The notes: a model not told the origin generated them from the letters alone. A stretch of 62,753 bases of DNA from Halomarinibacterium sp041392205 (GCA_041392205.1 JAWKMO010000012.1:1-62753), one strand, 5' to 3'. Counted from the first letter of the stretch, positions 46,123-54,794 are shown. Translations and numbers: made by a program.

Positions 46123-46464
46123 TTAAAGATTGAAGTCATTTTTAAGCTGCTCAAAAACTATTTGAAGTGTTGAATTTACATTTTCTACCGTTTCCTGTAT
46201 GGAGCTTTTATTTTTAGAGGAGCGTGTCCAAGCCTCAATAGAGGTAATATCTTTTAACAAATCGATGCCAAACATTTCTAAATTGGGTTTCATTTTATGG
46301 GCAAACTGATAGGCTAATTCTCTATTGTCATTTTCCACGGCACTCATAAGAGCACTTAAATCGGGTGGAATTTCCTTTAAAAAAGCTTCTGCTACCACAG
46401 CCATAAAATCTGCATCATCGCCAGCAATTTCTTTTAAACTATTGGTTGAATATATTTTACTCAT
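46123..46464 (-). CDS. Hpt domain protein
   Basis: A 113-residue stand-alone histidine-phosphotransfer domain. The phosphorylation site is ELAYQFAHKMKPNLEMFGI (His56) inside an all-helical sequence (about four helices). Such proteins shuttle phosphate between hybrid kinases and response regulators, but no kinase or receiver domain is near it in this window. It stops where cinA begins and starts two bases after the FAH-family gene stops, so it is embedded in a metabolic operon. Its partners are unknown. Confidence 0.85.
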   Translation of the reverse strand: MSKIYSTNSLKEIAGDDADFMAVVAEAFLKEIPPDLSALMSAVENDNRELAYQFAHKMKPNLEMFGIDLLKDITSIEAWTRSSKNKSSIQETVENVNSTLQIVFEQLKNDFNL

Positions 46465-46466
46465 AG

Positions 46467-47078
46467 TTATTTTACTTTAATTGAGAACATTTCATTCTTT
46501 TCTATATATCCTTTTAATACATCATTAGGGGCTACTTTTCCCACTCCAGAAGGAGTTCCTGTAAATATAATATCTCCTATCTTTAAAGTGAAATATTTTG
46601 AAACATATTCGATTAACGCATCTATTTTCCACAACATAAGGGAGGTATTGCCTACTTGAACCACTTTGCCATTTTTTTGTAAGCTAAAGTTTATATCATT
46701 CAAATCCTTAAACGTATCTTTTGGTAAAAAATTACCAACTACTGCAGAACCATCAAAAGCCTTGGCTTTTTCCCAAGGAAGTCCTTTTTCTTTCAATTGG
46801 TTTTGAAGGTCACGTGCCGTAAAATCTATTCCAAGTCCAATTTCTTCATAATATTTATGAGCAAATTTTTGGTCTATGTATTTTCCAATTTTTGCTATCT
46901 TCACTAATAGTTCAACTTCGTGATGAATGTCTTCTGAAAATTCGGGAATAATAAAAGGGTTGTTTTTTAAAACTACGGCAGAATCGGGCTTCAAAAAAAT
47001 AACAGGATCTTTAGGCCTTTCATTTTGTAGTTCGGCTATATGGTCTGTATAGTTTCTACCTATGCAAATGATTTTCAT
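46467..47078 (-). CDS. Fumarylacetoacetate hydrolase family protein
   Basis: A 203-residue FAH-fold protein (ICIGRNYTDHIAELQNERP, FLKPDSAVV, HHEVELLVKIAKIG, GLGIDFTARDLQNQLKEKG and GDIIFTGTPSGVGKV). The metal ligands are the glutamates of HHEVEL and the aspartate of GIDFTARD. The family includes acylpyruvases and oxaloacetate-decarboxylating enzymes. The short length fits the acylpyruvase (YcgM-like) group. It is transcribed with hpt and cinA. Confidence 0.92.
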   Translation of the reverse strand: MKIICIGRNYTDHIAELQNERPKDPVIFLKPDSAVVLKNNPFIIPEFSEDIHHEVELLVKIAKIGKYIDQKFAHKYYEEIGLGIDFTARDLQNQLKEKGLPWEKAKAFDGSAVVGNFLPKDTFKDLNDINFSLQKNGKVVQVGNTSLMLWKIDALIEYVSKYFTLKIGDIIFTGTPSGVGKVAPNDVLKGYIEKNEMFSIKVK

Positions 47079-47135
47079 AAATTGGGTTTTTATTCTGAAA
47101 ACATCTCGTTAAATACGCCTTAAAAGTGGGGCTTA

Positions 47136-47906
47136 TCATTTAGTATTCAGTTTTCGTAATTTCACTCGCGTGAGTACTTTCTTGGTATACAAGGGAAAAT
47201 CGGCATTGAGTAACCAGCCAAAGTAGCCCGGTTCTTTTTCCAAAACTTCTTCTACTAAGGTCCCTTTATGTTTTCCAAAGTTAAACACTTCTACTCCTTC
47301 ATTGTTTAATCCAATAAAACCAGCAAAATCGGCAAATTCTCTATGTGCACTAAAATCGGCTAAATAATTGATATCGTTTTTTAGTTCCTCATATTTGGCT
47401 AGCTGTGCTTTTAAAACTTCGTAGGTCGCTAGGGTATCGGCTTCAGCGCTATGGGCATTTTCAAGTGTTTTGTTGCAATAAAATTTATAGGCAGCTTCCA
47501 GTGTTCGTTTTTCCATTTTATGAAAAATGGTTTGTACATCTACCGAAAGGGCCTTTTTCATATCAAAATCGATGTCGGCACGAAGCATCTCTTCTGCCAA
47601 TAAGGGTATGTCGAACCGATTACTATTAAATCCCCCCAAATCACTATCCTTTATTAACTGAAATACTTTAGGAGCCAATTGCTTAAAAGTAGGCTCGTTG
47701 GCAACCATATCGTTGGTAATTCCGTGGATATCACTGGCTTGTTTTGGGATTTGCATTTCAGGATTTACACGCCACACATAACTTTCTTTATTTCCATTAG
47801 GAAACACTTTTAAAATAGCAATTTCCACAATACGATCGCTCGCTACATTAATTCCAGTGGTTTCTAGGTCGAAAAAGCAAATAGGTTTGTTTAATTGTAA
47901 TTCCAT
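47136..47906 (-). CDS. DnaQ-like 3'-5' exonuclease with DUF3820-type tail
   Basis: A 256-residue DEDDh exonuclease. Motifs: Exo I CFFDLETTGINVASDRIVEI, Exo II GGFNSNRFDIPLLAEEML, Exo III AHSAEADTLATYEVLKAQL (His and Asp). From about residue 208 it carries an extra DUF3820-like domain (EVFNFGKHKGTLVEEVLEK, then GYFGWLLNADFPLYTK), which also exists alone at 4155-4370. It is probably a repair or replication-accessory nuclease rather than the replicative proofreading subunit. An exact -7 box lies at 47923-47930. It diverges from the 47955 gene. Confidence 0.92.
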   Translation of the reverse strand: MELQLNKPICFFDLETTGINVASDRIVEIAILKVFPNGNKESYVWRVNPEMQIPKQASDIHGITNDMVANEPTFKQLAPKVFQLIKDSDLGGFNSNRFDIPLLAEEMLRADIDFDMKKALSVDVQTIFHKMEKRTLEAAYKFYCNKTLENAHSAEADTLATYEVLKAQLAKYEELKNDINYLADFSAHREFADFAGFIGLNNEGVEVFNFGKHKGTLVEEVLEKEPGYFGWLLNADFPLYTKKVLTRVKLRKLNTK

Positions 47907-47922
47907 GGTATGATTTGTATTA

Positions 47923-47930
47923 CAAAAATA
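47923..47930 (-). promoter_or_regulatory. Candidate -7 box for the exonuclease gene
   Basis: TATTTTTG on minus matches TAnnTTTG exactly, 16 bp upstream of the exonuclease ATG. On plus, TTTG (47914-47917) and TATCTTCG (47938-47945) could be the overlapping promoter of the divergent gene. Confidence 0.45.
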
Positions 47931-47954
47931 GGAATACTATCTTCGTTAATTGTT

Positions 47955-48572
47955 ATGAATTATAAAGTAATTATCTTCTTTTTATTGTTTACAACCTACT
48001 TTGGTTTTGCCCAAAGTGACAAAGTAGTGATGTCTGAAAAAAAATCGGGCAAACGAATTGTCTTAATGGCCGAAAACAAAACCTCCGATACTTTAAATGT
48101 ATTTTTAATGCTTACAGCACAAGGTTATAGGCGTAGTGCAGACCGGCCGGTAGTAATGAATATTCCTCCACTACAAAAAGTACCGGTCATGACTCTTATT
48201 GAAATAGACGGGCAAGAATCTCGGTATACCTACAATCTCATTGTAAATGAAAACCTCGACAACAGCATAGAAGCTATCCCCGAGGAAGAAGTGGTAGATA
48301 TCGAAAATGTACTCAAAGGAAAAGTGGTCATCTTTTCCAAAACCGAATGTAAAAAATGCGATACCCTTTCTGCATTTTTATATGAAAAACAGCTTAACCA
48401 TAGGATGTTTACTATTGATGAAGACCCTAAATTATACCGACAGTTTATGAACTTTATTGACAAGGAATTGCAGGAAGGTACTCAAATACGGTTTCCTGTA
48501 ATTTGGAACAAAACCTATACTATATTTGGGTATGACAATTTGGAGGAAGTGGTGCAGGAGATTGGAGGGTGA
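47955..48572 (+). CDS. Exported protein with C-terminal thioredoxin/glutaredoxin-like region
   Basis: A 205-residue protein starting at ATG 47955 with a signal peptide (MNYKVIIFFLLFTTYFGFAQ); an upstream ATG would add 15 residues of non-signal-like sequence. A beta-rich N-terminal domain (KSGKRIVLMAENKTSDTLNV) is followed by a glutaredoxin-like region: KVVIFSKTECKKCDTLSAFL with a CKKC (CxxC) pair, then MFTIDEDPKLYRQFMNF and IRFPVIWNKTYTIFGYDN, where FPV provides the expected cis-proline. This suggests a periplasmic thiol-disulfide function. Confidence 0.75.
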   Translation: MNYKVIIFFLLFTTYFGFAQSDKVVMSEKKSGKRIVLMAENKTSDTLNVFLMLTAQGYRRSADRPVVMNIPPLQKVPVMTLIEIDGQESRYTYNLIVNENLDNSIEAIPEEEVVDIENVLKGKVVIFSKTECKKCDTLSAFLYEKQLNHRMFTIDEDPKLYRQFMNFIDKELQEGTQIRFPVIWNKTYTIFGYDNLEEVVQEIGG

Positions 48573-48626
48573 TTTATGTAGACATACAACATTTTGATAA
48601 TAAATGATTTAATTAAAAAATTTCAC

Positions 48627-50573
48627 CTAGTATAGCAACCCTATTAATTTAAATTCCTCTTCTTCAATAAGTTTATCTAATGCATCATTATCTAGCCCTT
48701 TTTTTGGCAATCCGTTAAGATTAAATCTTTCACTCAAAAGAGTTGCACTCGTGTAAATTAAACTATTAGATGGGAAATTCTTAATCATTTTCAAGTATTT
48801 TTTAGCATCATCCTTTTTATCATTGACTGAATATATGTGAGTTTTAAAAACATTTACAGCTGGATTATTTCCATTATCTGGAAAAATATTATTTATTTCA
48901 TTTAATAAATATTCATATCGTTTTTGTAATAATCTTACATAAGCATGTGTTTGAATAAATAATATTTTAGTTTTGTAAAATTTAATTGAGTTAATTTTAT
49001 TAAAGAGCAATATTTCAGCTTCTTCATAATTACCAATTCTAATTTTATACATGATATAGGCGTGATAAAAATAATAATCATCCTTAGATATTGGATTAGA
49101 TTTTACAAACAATGATTTGTCTATAGATTTTAAATCATTACTTATTAAATAACAGGTGATAAGAGATTGTCTTGAATACAAATCATTTGAAAACTGTTTC
49201 TGTATTTCTAAGTATTTTTGCATTGCACCTGCTAAATCACCTTCTGCTTTCAAAACCCCTGCGAAACCATTTTTAGCAATAACATCATTTGGGAACTGGT
49301 CTTGTATCTCTAGGTACTTTTGCTTTGCACCTACTAAATCACCTTCTGCTTTCAAAACCTCTGCGTAACCATTTTTAGCAATAACATCATTTGGGAACTG
49401 GTCTTGTATCTCTAGGTACTTTTGCTTTGCACCTGCTAAATCACCTTCTGCTTTCAAAACCTCTGCATAACCTGTTTTGGCAATTTTGTTATTTGGGAAC
49501 TGGTCTTGTATCTCTAGGTACTTTTGCTTTGCACCTGCTAAATCACCTTCTGCTTTCAAAACCTCTGCGTAACCACTCTTTGCTATTACATCATTAGGGA
49601 ATTGGTCTTGTATCTCTAGGTACTTTTGCTTTGCACCTACTAAATCACCTTCTGCTTTCAAAACCTCTGCATAACCATTTTTAACAATAACATCATTTGG
49701 GAACTGGTCTTGTATCTCTAGATACTTTTGCTTTGCACCTATTAAATCACCTTCTGCTTTTAGAATTTCTGCAAACTGTGCATCTATGACTATGTCATTG
49801 GTCTCAAATAATTTTGATAAGTGCAATAATATTTTAGCTATGTCAAAATAACCATAATTCAACATTGATTGAGAAATGTCACAAAACGATTTCACAATCA
49901 GTTTCGGGGGACTTATTTGTGATTGATATTGAAATAAATTACTCAATTCCCGGAAAGACTTTCTTATCTTATTACCTTTTATATCACTAATGATATATTT
50001 TTTTAAATTATCAATTTTTATTTGATCATAAAACTTTGGGTGTTTTCCAAATAAATATTTACCTTTTTTTAAATATTTAAAAGACCTTTTTCTTTTTCTT
50101 TTCGATTTAAACCCTAACAAATATTCTTCAATTTCATCTACGATTTTAAAAATTTCTTTATTTAGAATGGGGTAACTGTAATAAACCAAACCCATTAATT
50201 CAACTTTATTTTTATATAATTCAACATCATTCCCATTTTGTTTAGCTAAAAAGAATAGTTCTTCATAAATATGCATTTTTGGTGGGGAAAATCGATTTAA
50301 ATAATTAAATATTTCAAAATCTGCTGAATCAGAGTTATTAATCAATATTTTTCCATTTTCACCAACAAAAACAATTGGAGCTTTATCTCCAATTTTATAA
50401 TTTATTTTCTTTTTAAATTTTAGAATAAAAGATTTGTTAATATTATCTATAAAAAAACCTATAATATTGAAATTATCATTTAACTCATGATAATAATAAC
50501 TATTACCTTCTTCATAAATTGGAATTGTAAAAGAAAAATCCATGTAGGGTTTTATGTAACCAATTAACTTCAT
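48627..50573 (-). CDS. TPR protein with near-identical repeats (island gene 2)
   Basis: A 648-residue protein. The first about 250 residues are unlike anything I recognise, with several lysine-rich stretches (FKSKRKRKRSFKYLKKGKYL). Then come about seven 34-residue TPR units of the pattern AEVLKAEGDLxGAKQKYLEI, QDQFPNDVIAKNGY, six of them nearly identical in DNA. The last 170 residues are more divergent and include helical pairs (YHAYIMYKIRIGNYEEAEIL). The ATG overlaps the stop of the upstream gene by one base (TAATG on minus), so the pair is co-translated. TPRs suggest protein binding. The DNA is noticeably more AT-rich than its neighbours. Confidence 0.8.
   Translation of the reverse strand: MKLIGYIKPYMDFSFTIPIYEEGNSYYYHELNDNFNIIGFFIDNINKSFILKFKKKINYKIGDKAPIVFVGENGKILINNSDSADFEIFNYLNRFSPPKMHIYEELFFLAKQNGNDVELYKNKVELMGLVYYSYPILNKEIFKIVDEIEEYLLGFKSKRKRKRSFKYLKKGKYLFGKHPKFYDQIKIDNLKKYIISDIKGNKIRKSFRELSNLFQYQSQISPPKLIVKSFCDISQSMLNYGYFDIAKILLHLSKLFETNDIVIDAQFAEILKAEGDLIGAKQKYLEIQDQFPNDVIVKNGYAEVLKAEGDLVGAKQKYLEIQDQFPNDVIAKSGYAEVLKAEGDLAGAKQKYLEIQDQFPNNKIAKTGYAEVLKAEGDLAGAKQKYLEIQDQFPNDVIAKNGYAEVLKAEGDLVGAKQKYLEIQDQFPNDVIAKNGFAGVLKAEGDLAGAMQKYLEIQKQFSNDLYSRQSLITCYLISNDLKSIDKSLFVKSNPISKDDYYFYHAYIMYKIRIGNYEEAEILLFNKINSIKFYKTKILFIQTHAYVRLLQKRYEYLLNEINNIFPDNGNNPAVNVFKTHIYSVNDKKDDAKKYLKMIKNFPSNSLIYTSATLLSERFNLNGLPKKGLDNDALDKLIEEEEFKLIGLLY
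49189..49800 (-). repeat. Six tandem 102-bp units inside the TPR gene
   Basis: Units begin at 49189 (most divergent), 49291, 49393, 49495, 49597 and 49699, exactly 102 bp apart. The four starting 49291-49597 share long identical stretches. Exact in-frame length and near identity indicate recent duplication and likely copy-number change. Confidence 0.9.
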
Positions 50574-51346
50574 TAAATCATTTTATTTAATTCTATAAAT
50601 TTTCTATACTCGTTATAAACTGAGCCAAAATTTTCTATGGGATTACCTTTCAAAGTATAATATGTTAATGGCTCTGGTATCTTAAAATCATCCTTTAACT
50701 TACTCATTATTTTAAAATCTCCTAAAAAACTATTTGGCATAATAACTTGAACAAATGATTTTATTGTTAAAGATATTTTTTCGTTAAAAATCATTTCAAT
50801 TGTTGAAACCCTATTATCATAATTTGTATTCGCTTGTCCAGATATTAAAGATGTGTAGCTTCTTGCTTCAAATTCAGATTCTTCAAAATTATCTGCATTA
50901 ATAGATGGGCTATTTTCAATGTATTTTTTATTTGAAGTGTAAAACTTTTCAACAACTTTAACTGCATTTTGAATTTCTGGGTCTAATTCAAAATCAGAAA
51001 TCTCCATGTTAGGATGAAAATATTCCCTTTTAATTTCTGGAATTTTGAAAAATGCTCCAGTATCAAAAGGATGCAACCTACTTAATTTAGGTATTTCATT
51101 ATAATCTAAGATAAAACATACGGGGAAAAAAGCCAAGTTCTTTGTTGCCTCCTCTAATGGTTTTCTATATGATGGTATTCCATAATATGTATATAAATAT
51201 TCTTCATTGAAATTGGGACATAACTTTGGCTTAAGAATTTCAGACTCCAAGATAGACCTAAAGGTATAAGCATCACAAGAATGTAGTATTGGAAGAATTT
51301 TAGAATTCCCATCTACATTTTTAATTGAATCATTAAATCTTGACAT
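50573..51346 (-). CDS. Uncharacterised protein of AT-rich island (island gene 1)
   Basis: A 257-residue protein without a signal peptide or membrane segment. The N-terminal block ILPILHSCDAYTFRSILES, EILKPKLCPNFNEEYLYTYY and GIPSYR, with clustered conserved-looking His, Cys, Thr, Tyr and Arg, resembles the front of ADP-ribosyltransferase-like folds, where a His starts the motif. This resemblance is by eye and unproven. The rest has acidic stretches (EISDFELDPEIQNAVKVV) and ends in a helical tail. It is the first gene of a two-gene AT-rich operon inserted between conserved genes. Candidate roles include a toxin or defence effector, but none is shown. Confidence 0.6.
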   Translation of the reverse strand: MSRFNDSIKNVDGNSKILPILHSCDAYTFRSILESEILKPKLCPNFNEEYLYTYYGIPSYRKPLEEATKNLAFFPVCFILDYNEIPKLSRLHPFDTGAFFKIPEIKREYFHPNMEISDFELDPEIQNAVKVVEKFYTSNKKYIENSPSINADNFEESEFEARSYTSLISGQANTNYDNRVSTIEMIFNEKISLTIKSFVQVIMPNSFLGDFKIMSKLKDDFKIPEPLTYYTLKGNPIENFGSVYNEYRKFIELNKMI

Positions 51347-51436
51347 ATTATCTATAGATATGATAATTATGATAAAATATATAATTTTATTTCTTTAATC
51401 ATACAAAAATTGTGGGGAGTCCCTCAAAGATAAAAA

Positions 51437-51459
51437 AATAACCGCACGGGGCGGTTATT
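51437..51459 (-). terminator. Terminator after the E2 gene
   Basis: AATAACCGC and GCGGTTATT pair around a five-base loop; on minus it is followed by TTTTTTA. It lies 40 bases after the E2 stop and also marks the start border of the AT-rich island. Confidence 0.85.
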
Positions 51460-51498
51460 CTTTATGAGATTTCTCCCTTTGCTCGAAATAACTATATC

Positions 51499-52857
51499 TT
51501 AAAACTCCCGTTTCATATCCCAAGCCTCCAGATAGTCGGCCACACGTTTTACAAACTGTCCGCCTAAAGCACCGTTTACTACGCGATGGTCATAGCTATG
51601 GGAAAGAAACATTTTATAGCGTATGCCAATAAAATCACCTTCTGGAGTTTCTATCACTGCAGGTACTTTACGGATGGCCCCTAAGGCTAAAATTCCCACC
51701 TGTGGTTGGTTAATAATTGGGGTTCCCATAATGCTTCCAAAGGTTCCTACGTTAGTAACAGTATAGGTTCCGCCTTGGATTTCATCGGGTTTTAATTGGT
51801 TGTTACGTGCTCGGTTAGCAAGGTCGTTTACCGCTTTGCTCATCCCTACAAGGTTGAGTTGGTCTGCTTTTTTAATGACCGGAACAATTAAGTTTCCGTC
51901 ACCTAAGGCCGCAGCCATTCCAAGGTTAATGTCTTTTCGCTTTATTATTCTATCCCCATCTACAGAGATGTTCATCATAGGGAAGTCTTTTAAAGCTTTT
52001 GCCACGGCTTCCATAAAAATGGGAGTAAACGTGAGCTTTTCGCCTTCGCGTTTTTCAAAAGCATCTTTTACCTTGTTACGCCAGTTCCAAATATTGGTAA
52101 CATCGCACTCTACAAAACTTTGCACGTGGGCAGAAGTAGACACACTTTCTACCATATGGTGGGCAATAAGTTTGCCCATACGGGTCATTTCTATAATTTC
52201 GTCGCCCCCGTTAACTGAAACAGGAGTTTTGGGTTTTTGAGATGTGCTGCTAATGGGAGTTGAAGCAACTTGCGACGTCTCGACTGCGCTCGACGCGACA
52301 TTTAAATTAGGGTTATGAATAGGAGTAGCAGATTGTTTTCCTCTATTTTCAAGATAAGCAATCATGTCGTTTTTAGTAACTCTTCCGTCTTTCCCTGTAC
52401 CTGAAATAGCATCTAATTCGGCTTGCGAAATACCTTCGGCAGCAGCCATATTTTTTACCAATGGCGAATAAAAACGCTCTCCAGAACTAGTAATGGTCAC
52501 AGGCTGAATGGTTTCTTTGGCTTTTACCAACGTCTCTTCTACTTTAGAAACAACCTCGGGAGCAACTTCAGCAGGTTTTTCAGTTTGTGCTTCTTTCTTT
52601 ACTGAAGCCTCTCCTCCCTCTGTTTCAATAATAGCCAGTGTTTGTCCTACCTGTACTACATCGTCAACCTGAAAAAGTTGTGCTACCAAAACCCCTTCAA
52701 CTTCGCTAGGCACTTCACTATCCACCTTATCCGTAGCGATTTCCAGCACCGCTTCATCCATGGTAATGGTATCCCCAACATTTTTAAGCCAATTGGTTAC
52801 GGTTGCTTCTGCAACACTTTCCCCCATTTTAGGTAATTTTAGTTCAAATCTTGCCAT
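51499..52857 (-). CDS. 2-oxoacid dehydrogenase complex E2 (dihydrolipoyl acyltransferase)
   Basis: A 452-residue E2 subunit with one lipoyl domain (EIATDKVDSEVPSE, lipoylated Lys44), a linker, an E3/E1-binding domain (FYSPLVKNMAAAEGISQAEL, then GTGKDGRVTKNDM), a second linker, and the CoA-acyltransferase domain ending SHSYDHRVVNGALGGQFV. The active-site His is followed by RVVNG rather than the textbook RxxDG. It belongs with branched-chain or pyruvate/2-oxoglutarate complexes; which acyl group cannot be decided. The linker near VASSAVETS is made by an inserted REP-like element. An exact -7 box lies at 52892-52899. Confidence 0.92.
   Translation of the reverse strand: MARFELKLPKMGESVAEATVTNWLKNVGDTITMDEAVLEIATDKVDSEVPSEVEGVLVAQLFQVDDVVQVGQTLAIIETEGGEASVKKEAQTEKPAEVAPEVVSKVEETLVKAKETIQPVTITSSGERFYSPLVKNMAAAEGISQAELDAISGTGKDGRVTKNDMIAYLENRGKQSATPIHNPNLNVASSAVETSQVASTPISSTSQKPKTPVSVNGGDEIIEMTRMGKLIAHHMVESVSTSAHVQSFVECDVTNIWNWRNKVKDAFEKREGEKLTFTPIFMEAVAKALKDFPMMNISVDGDRIIKRKDINLGMAAALGDGNLIVPVIKKADQLNLVGMSKAVNDLANRARNNQLKPDEIQGGTYTVTNVGTFGSIMGTPIINQPQVGILALGAIRKVPAVIETPEGDFIGIRYKMFLSHSYDHRVVNGALGGQFVKRVADYLEAWDMKREF
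52278..52300 (+). repeat. REP-like element, intragenic copy in the E2 gene
   Basis: TCTCGACTGCGCTCGA followed by CGCGACA, matching the intergenic 34153-34174 copy except at two bases. It lies inside the interdomain linker of the E2 protein and encodes VASSAVET, a different frame from the bshC copy. Confidence 0.85.
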
Positions 52858-52891
52858 AATTATTAAGATACTTTTTTACAAAAGGACACTG

Positions 52892-52899
52892 CAAAATTA
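52892..52899 (-). promoter_or_regulatory. Candidate E2 promoter -7 box
   Basis: TAATTTTG on minus matches TAnnTTTG exactly, 34 bp upstream of the E2 ATG. No clear -33 element was seen. Confidence 0.45.
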
Positions 52900-52975
52900 A
52901 TTAAAATTGGATGTTTTTGTTTTATATTTTCTAAAAGGTTTGCTAAATAGTTCAAATTTGTTGAGAATTCTTCAA

Positions 52976-54106
52976 TCATAACTGGACCATGCCCCCTTTT
53001 TGATCACTTTGGTCGCTACCTATAATAAACTTAGCATGGGGTGGTTTTATGCGGAAGGTATTGCCCCGGTTTTTTTGCTTTTCCATGAGTTGAAAAATGT
53101 ATTTGTACGATAGGTATTGAGAATCGAAAACAATCATTTTGTTAGAAACCAAATCTTCTTCTACTGCCCTTCGTGCTACCGATTTTACTGGAATTTCAAA
53201 TATTTCAGAAAGTTTTGACAACAAGGATATATCCTCTGTTAACACCCAAACTTCTTGAGCGGTGTTTTGGATCGATACAATTTTTCTAGATTTTAATTTT
53301 TTAAAAAACTTTGAGATTCCAACCCCTAATGAAACTAATGATGTTCTTAGTTTATTTTTACTAAAATGTTTACTATAAAAAATATTCATGGCCCCGTAAA
53401 ACCGCTCCAGATAGAGTGTGTCTTTTTGTGTACTTTCCCCTTTGTAATGAAGAACCTTGTGGGATCCATCGTAAAAATTTGTATACCCTGCTTGCAATAA
53501 TTTATAGCAAATATCAATGTCTTCACCGTACATGAAATAGTCTTCATCAAAACCACCCACTTCTAAATAGGTGGCTCTTTTAAGAAACAAAAAAGCACCC
53601 GCTAAAATATCCACTTCCCCAATATCATCTTTATCTAGGTATTTTGCGTAGTATCCATTTTTACCTCTAGTAATTCCCAAAATTTTAAGTAATGAGCGTG
53701 TGGGTGTGGGAAGATTTCGTTTACTCTCTGGAAGAAAATTTCCGGTTCCGTCGAGATAGTAAATTCCTAAAGCTCCCATGTTTTCTTTTGTTTCCGCAAA
53801 GGCAAAACATTTTTTAAAGGTATCTTCGGCTACAGCAGTATCCGGGTTTAAAATACACACATATTCTCCTAGGGCTTCGGAAACACCTTGGTTATTGGCT
53901 TTACTAAACCCAACATTCTCTTTATTCTCTATGCATTTTATGGTAGGGAAATGATTTTTCACCATAAGGCAACTCCCGTCGGTAGAGGCATTATCTACTA
54001 CAATGATTTCGGCATCTAAATCCTGAAGTGCTCGCTGCACAGACAAAATGCATTGCTGAAGAAAGTATTTTACATTATAGTTAAGAATAATAACCGATAG
54101 TTTCAA
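52976..54106 (-). CDS. Family 2 glycosyltransferase
   Basis: A 376-residue GT2 enzyme. It opens KLSVIILNYNVKYFLQQC and shows the nucleotide-binding IIVVDNASTDGSCLMVKNHF, the metal-binding region CILNPDTAVAEDTF, and the acceptor-side GGFDEDYFMYGEDIDICYKL. The C-terminal about 110 residues lie beyond the GT-A core and are unassigned. The start is TTG at 54106, three bases after the recR stop; no ATG is available without losing the first strand. It probably transfers rhamnose or a similar sugar to surface glycans, an inference from related enzymes. Confidence 0.9.
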   Translation of the reverse strand: MKLSVIILNYNVKYFLQQCILSVQRALQDLDAEIIVVDNASTDGSCLMVKNHFPTIKCIENKENVGFSKANNQGVSEALGEYVCILNPDTAVAEDTFKKCFAFAETKENMGALGIYYLDGTGNFLPESKRNLPTPTRSLLKILGITRGKNGYYAKYLDKDDIGEVDILAGAFLFLKRATYLEVGGFDEDYFMYGEDIDICYKLLQAGYTNFYDGSHKVLHYKGESTQKDTLYLERFYGAMNIFYSKHFSKNKLRTSLVSLGVGISKFFKKLKSRKIVSIQNTAQEVWVLTEDISLLSKLSEIFEIPVKSVARRAVEEDLVSNKMIVFDSQYLSYKYIFQLMEKQKNRGNTFRIKPPHAKFIIGSDQSDQKGGMVQL

Positions 54107-54109
54107 AGT

Positions 54110-54730
54110 TTAAGAGCTTTTTAAAGACGTTTCAAACGGAATACGATGCAAGATACTTCTTCCTAAAGTAATTTCATCGGCATATTCCAGTTCATCACCA
54201 ACAGAGATTCCGCGGGCAATAGTAGTGGTAATCACATGAGTTCCCTCCAATTGTTTAAAAATGTAAAAATTTGTGGTATCGCCTTCCATGGTGGAACTTA
54301 ACGCAAAAATGATTTCAACAACGGTACCTTTTCTTACTTTTTCTACCAAGGTAGGAATGTTTAAATCCATAGGCCCTATCCCGTCCATTGGGGAAATTTT
54401 CCCTCCTAAAACATGGTAATGTCCTTTAAACTGGCTGGTATTTTCTATAGCCATAACATCCCTAATATCTTCTACCACACACACTAAGCTTTGATCACGA
54501 TTAGGATTGGCACAAATTTCACAAAGTGTGGTATCGGAAATATTATGACAATTAGTACAGAAATTTATAGCTGACCGCATTTGCTGAAGGCTCTGTGAAA
54601 GGCGTTGTGTTTGGATTTCAGGTTGTTTTAACAAATGTAATACCAAACGCAGAGCGGTTCTTTTACCTATTCCTGGCAATTGAGAGACTTCATTGACTGC
54701 ATTTTCTAATAATTTTGAAGAAAATTCCAT
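54110..54730 (-). CDS. recR: Recombination protein RecR
   Basis: A 206-residue RecR, part of RecFOR-dependent gap repair. The helix-hairpin-helix is EVSQLPGIGKRTALRLVLHL; the zinc finger has FCTNCHNISDTTLCEIC; the Toprim domain reads LVCVVEDIRDVMAIENTSQF, and the C-terminal Walker-B-like ITLGRSILHRIPF closes it. The length is typical. It shares a transcript with the downstream glycosyltransferase (three bases apart). Identification is certain. Confidence 0.97.
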   Translation of the reverse strand: MEFSSKLLENAVNEVSQLPGIGKRTALRLVLHLLKQPEIQTQRLSQSLQQMRSAINFCTNCHNISDTTLCEICANPNRDQSLVCVVEDIRDVMAIENTSQFKGHYHVLGGKISPMDGIGPMDLNIPTLVEKVRKGTVVEIIFALSSTMEGDTTNFYIFKQLEGTHVITTTIARGISVGDELEYADEITLGRSILHRIPFETSLKSS

Positions 54731-54758
54731 AACTTTATTATTGGCAGAAAGATATAAA

Positions 54759-54794
54759 AAAAGCCTTAGAACTGATTTGCATTCTAAGGCTTTT
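54759..54794 (-). terminator. Terminator after the large T9SS gene
   Basis: AAAAGCCTTAGA (54759-54770) and TCTAAGGCTTTT (54783-54794) are a perfect 12-bp stem around a 12-base loop, with T/A runs on both sides. It lies 21 bases past the T9SS gene stop on minus and upstream of recR. Confidence 0.85.

Noticed and set aside
49156..49368. Antisense open frame opposite the TPR repeats
   Set aside because: It is a mirror of repeated coding DNA.
49189..49800. Regularly spaced repeats resembling a CRISPR array
   Set aside because: The 102-bp units are in frame and encode 34-residue TPRs, with no unique spacers.
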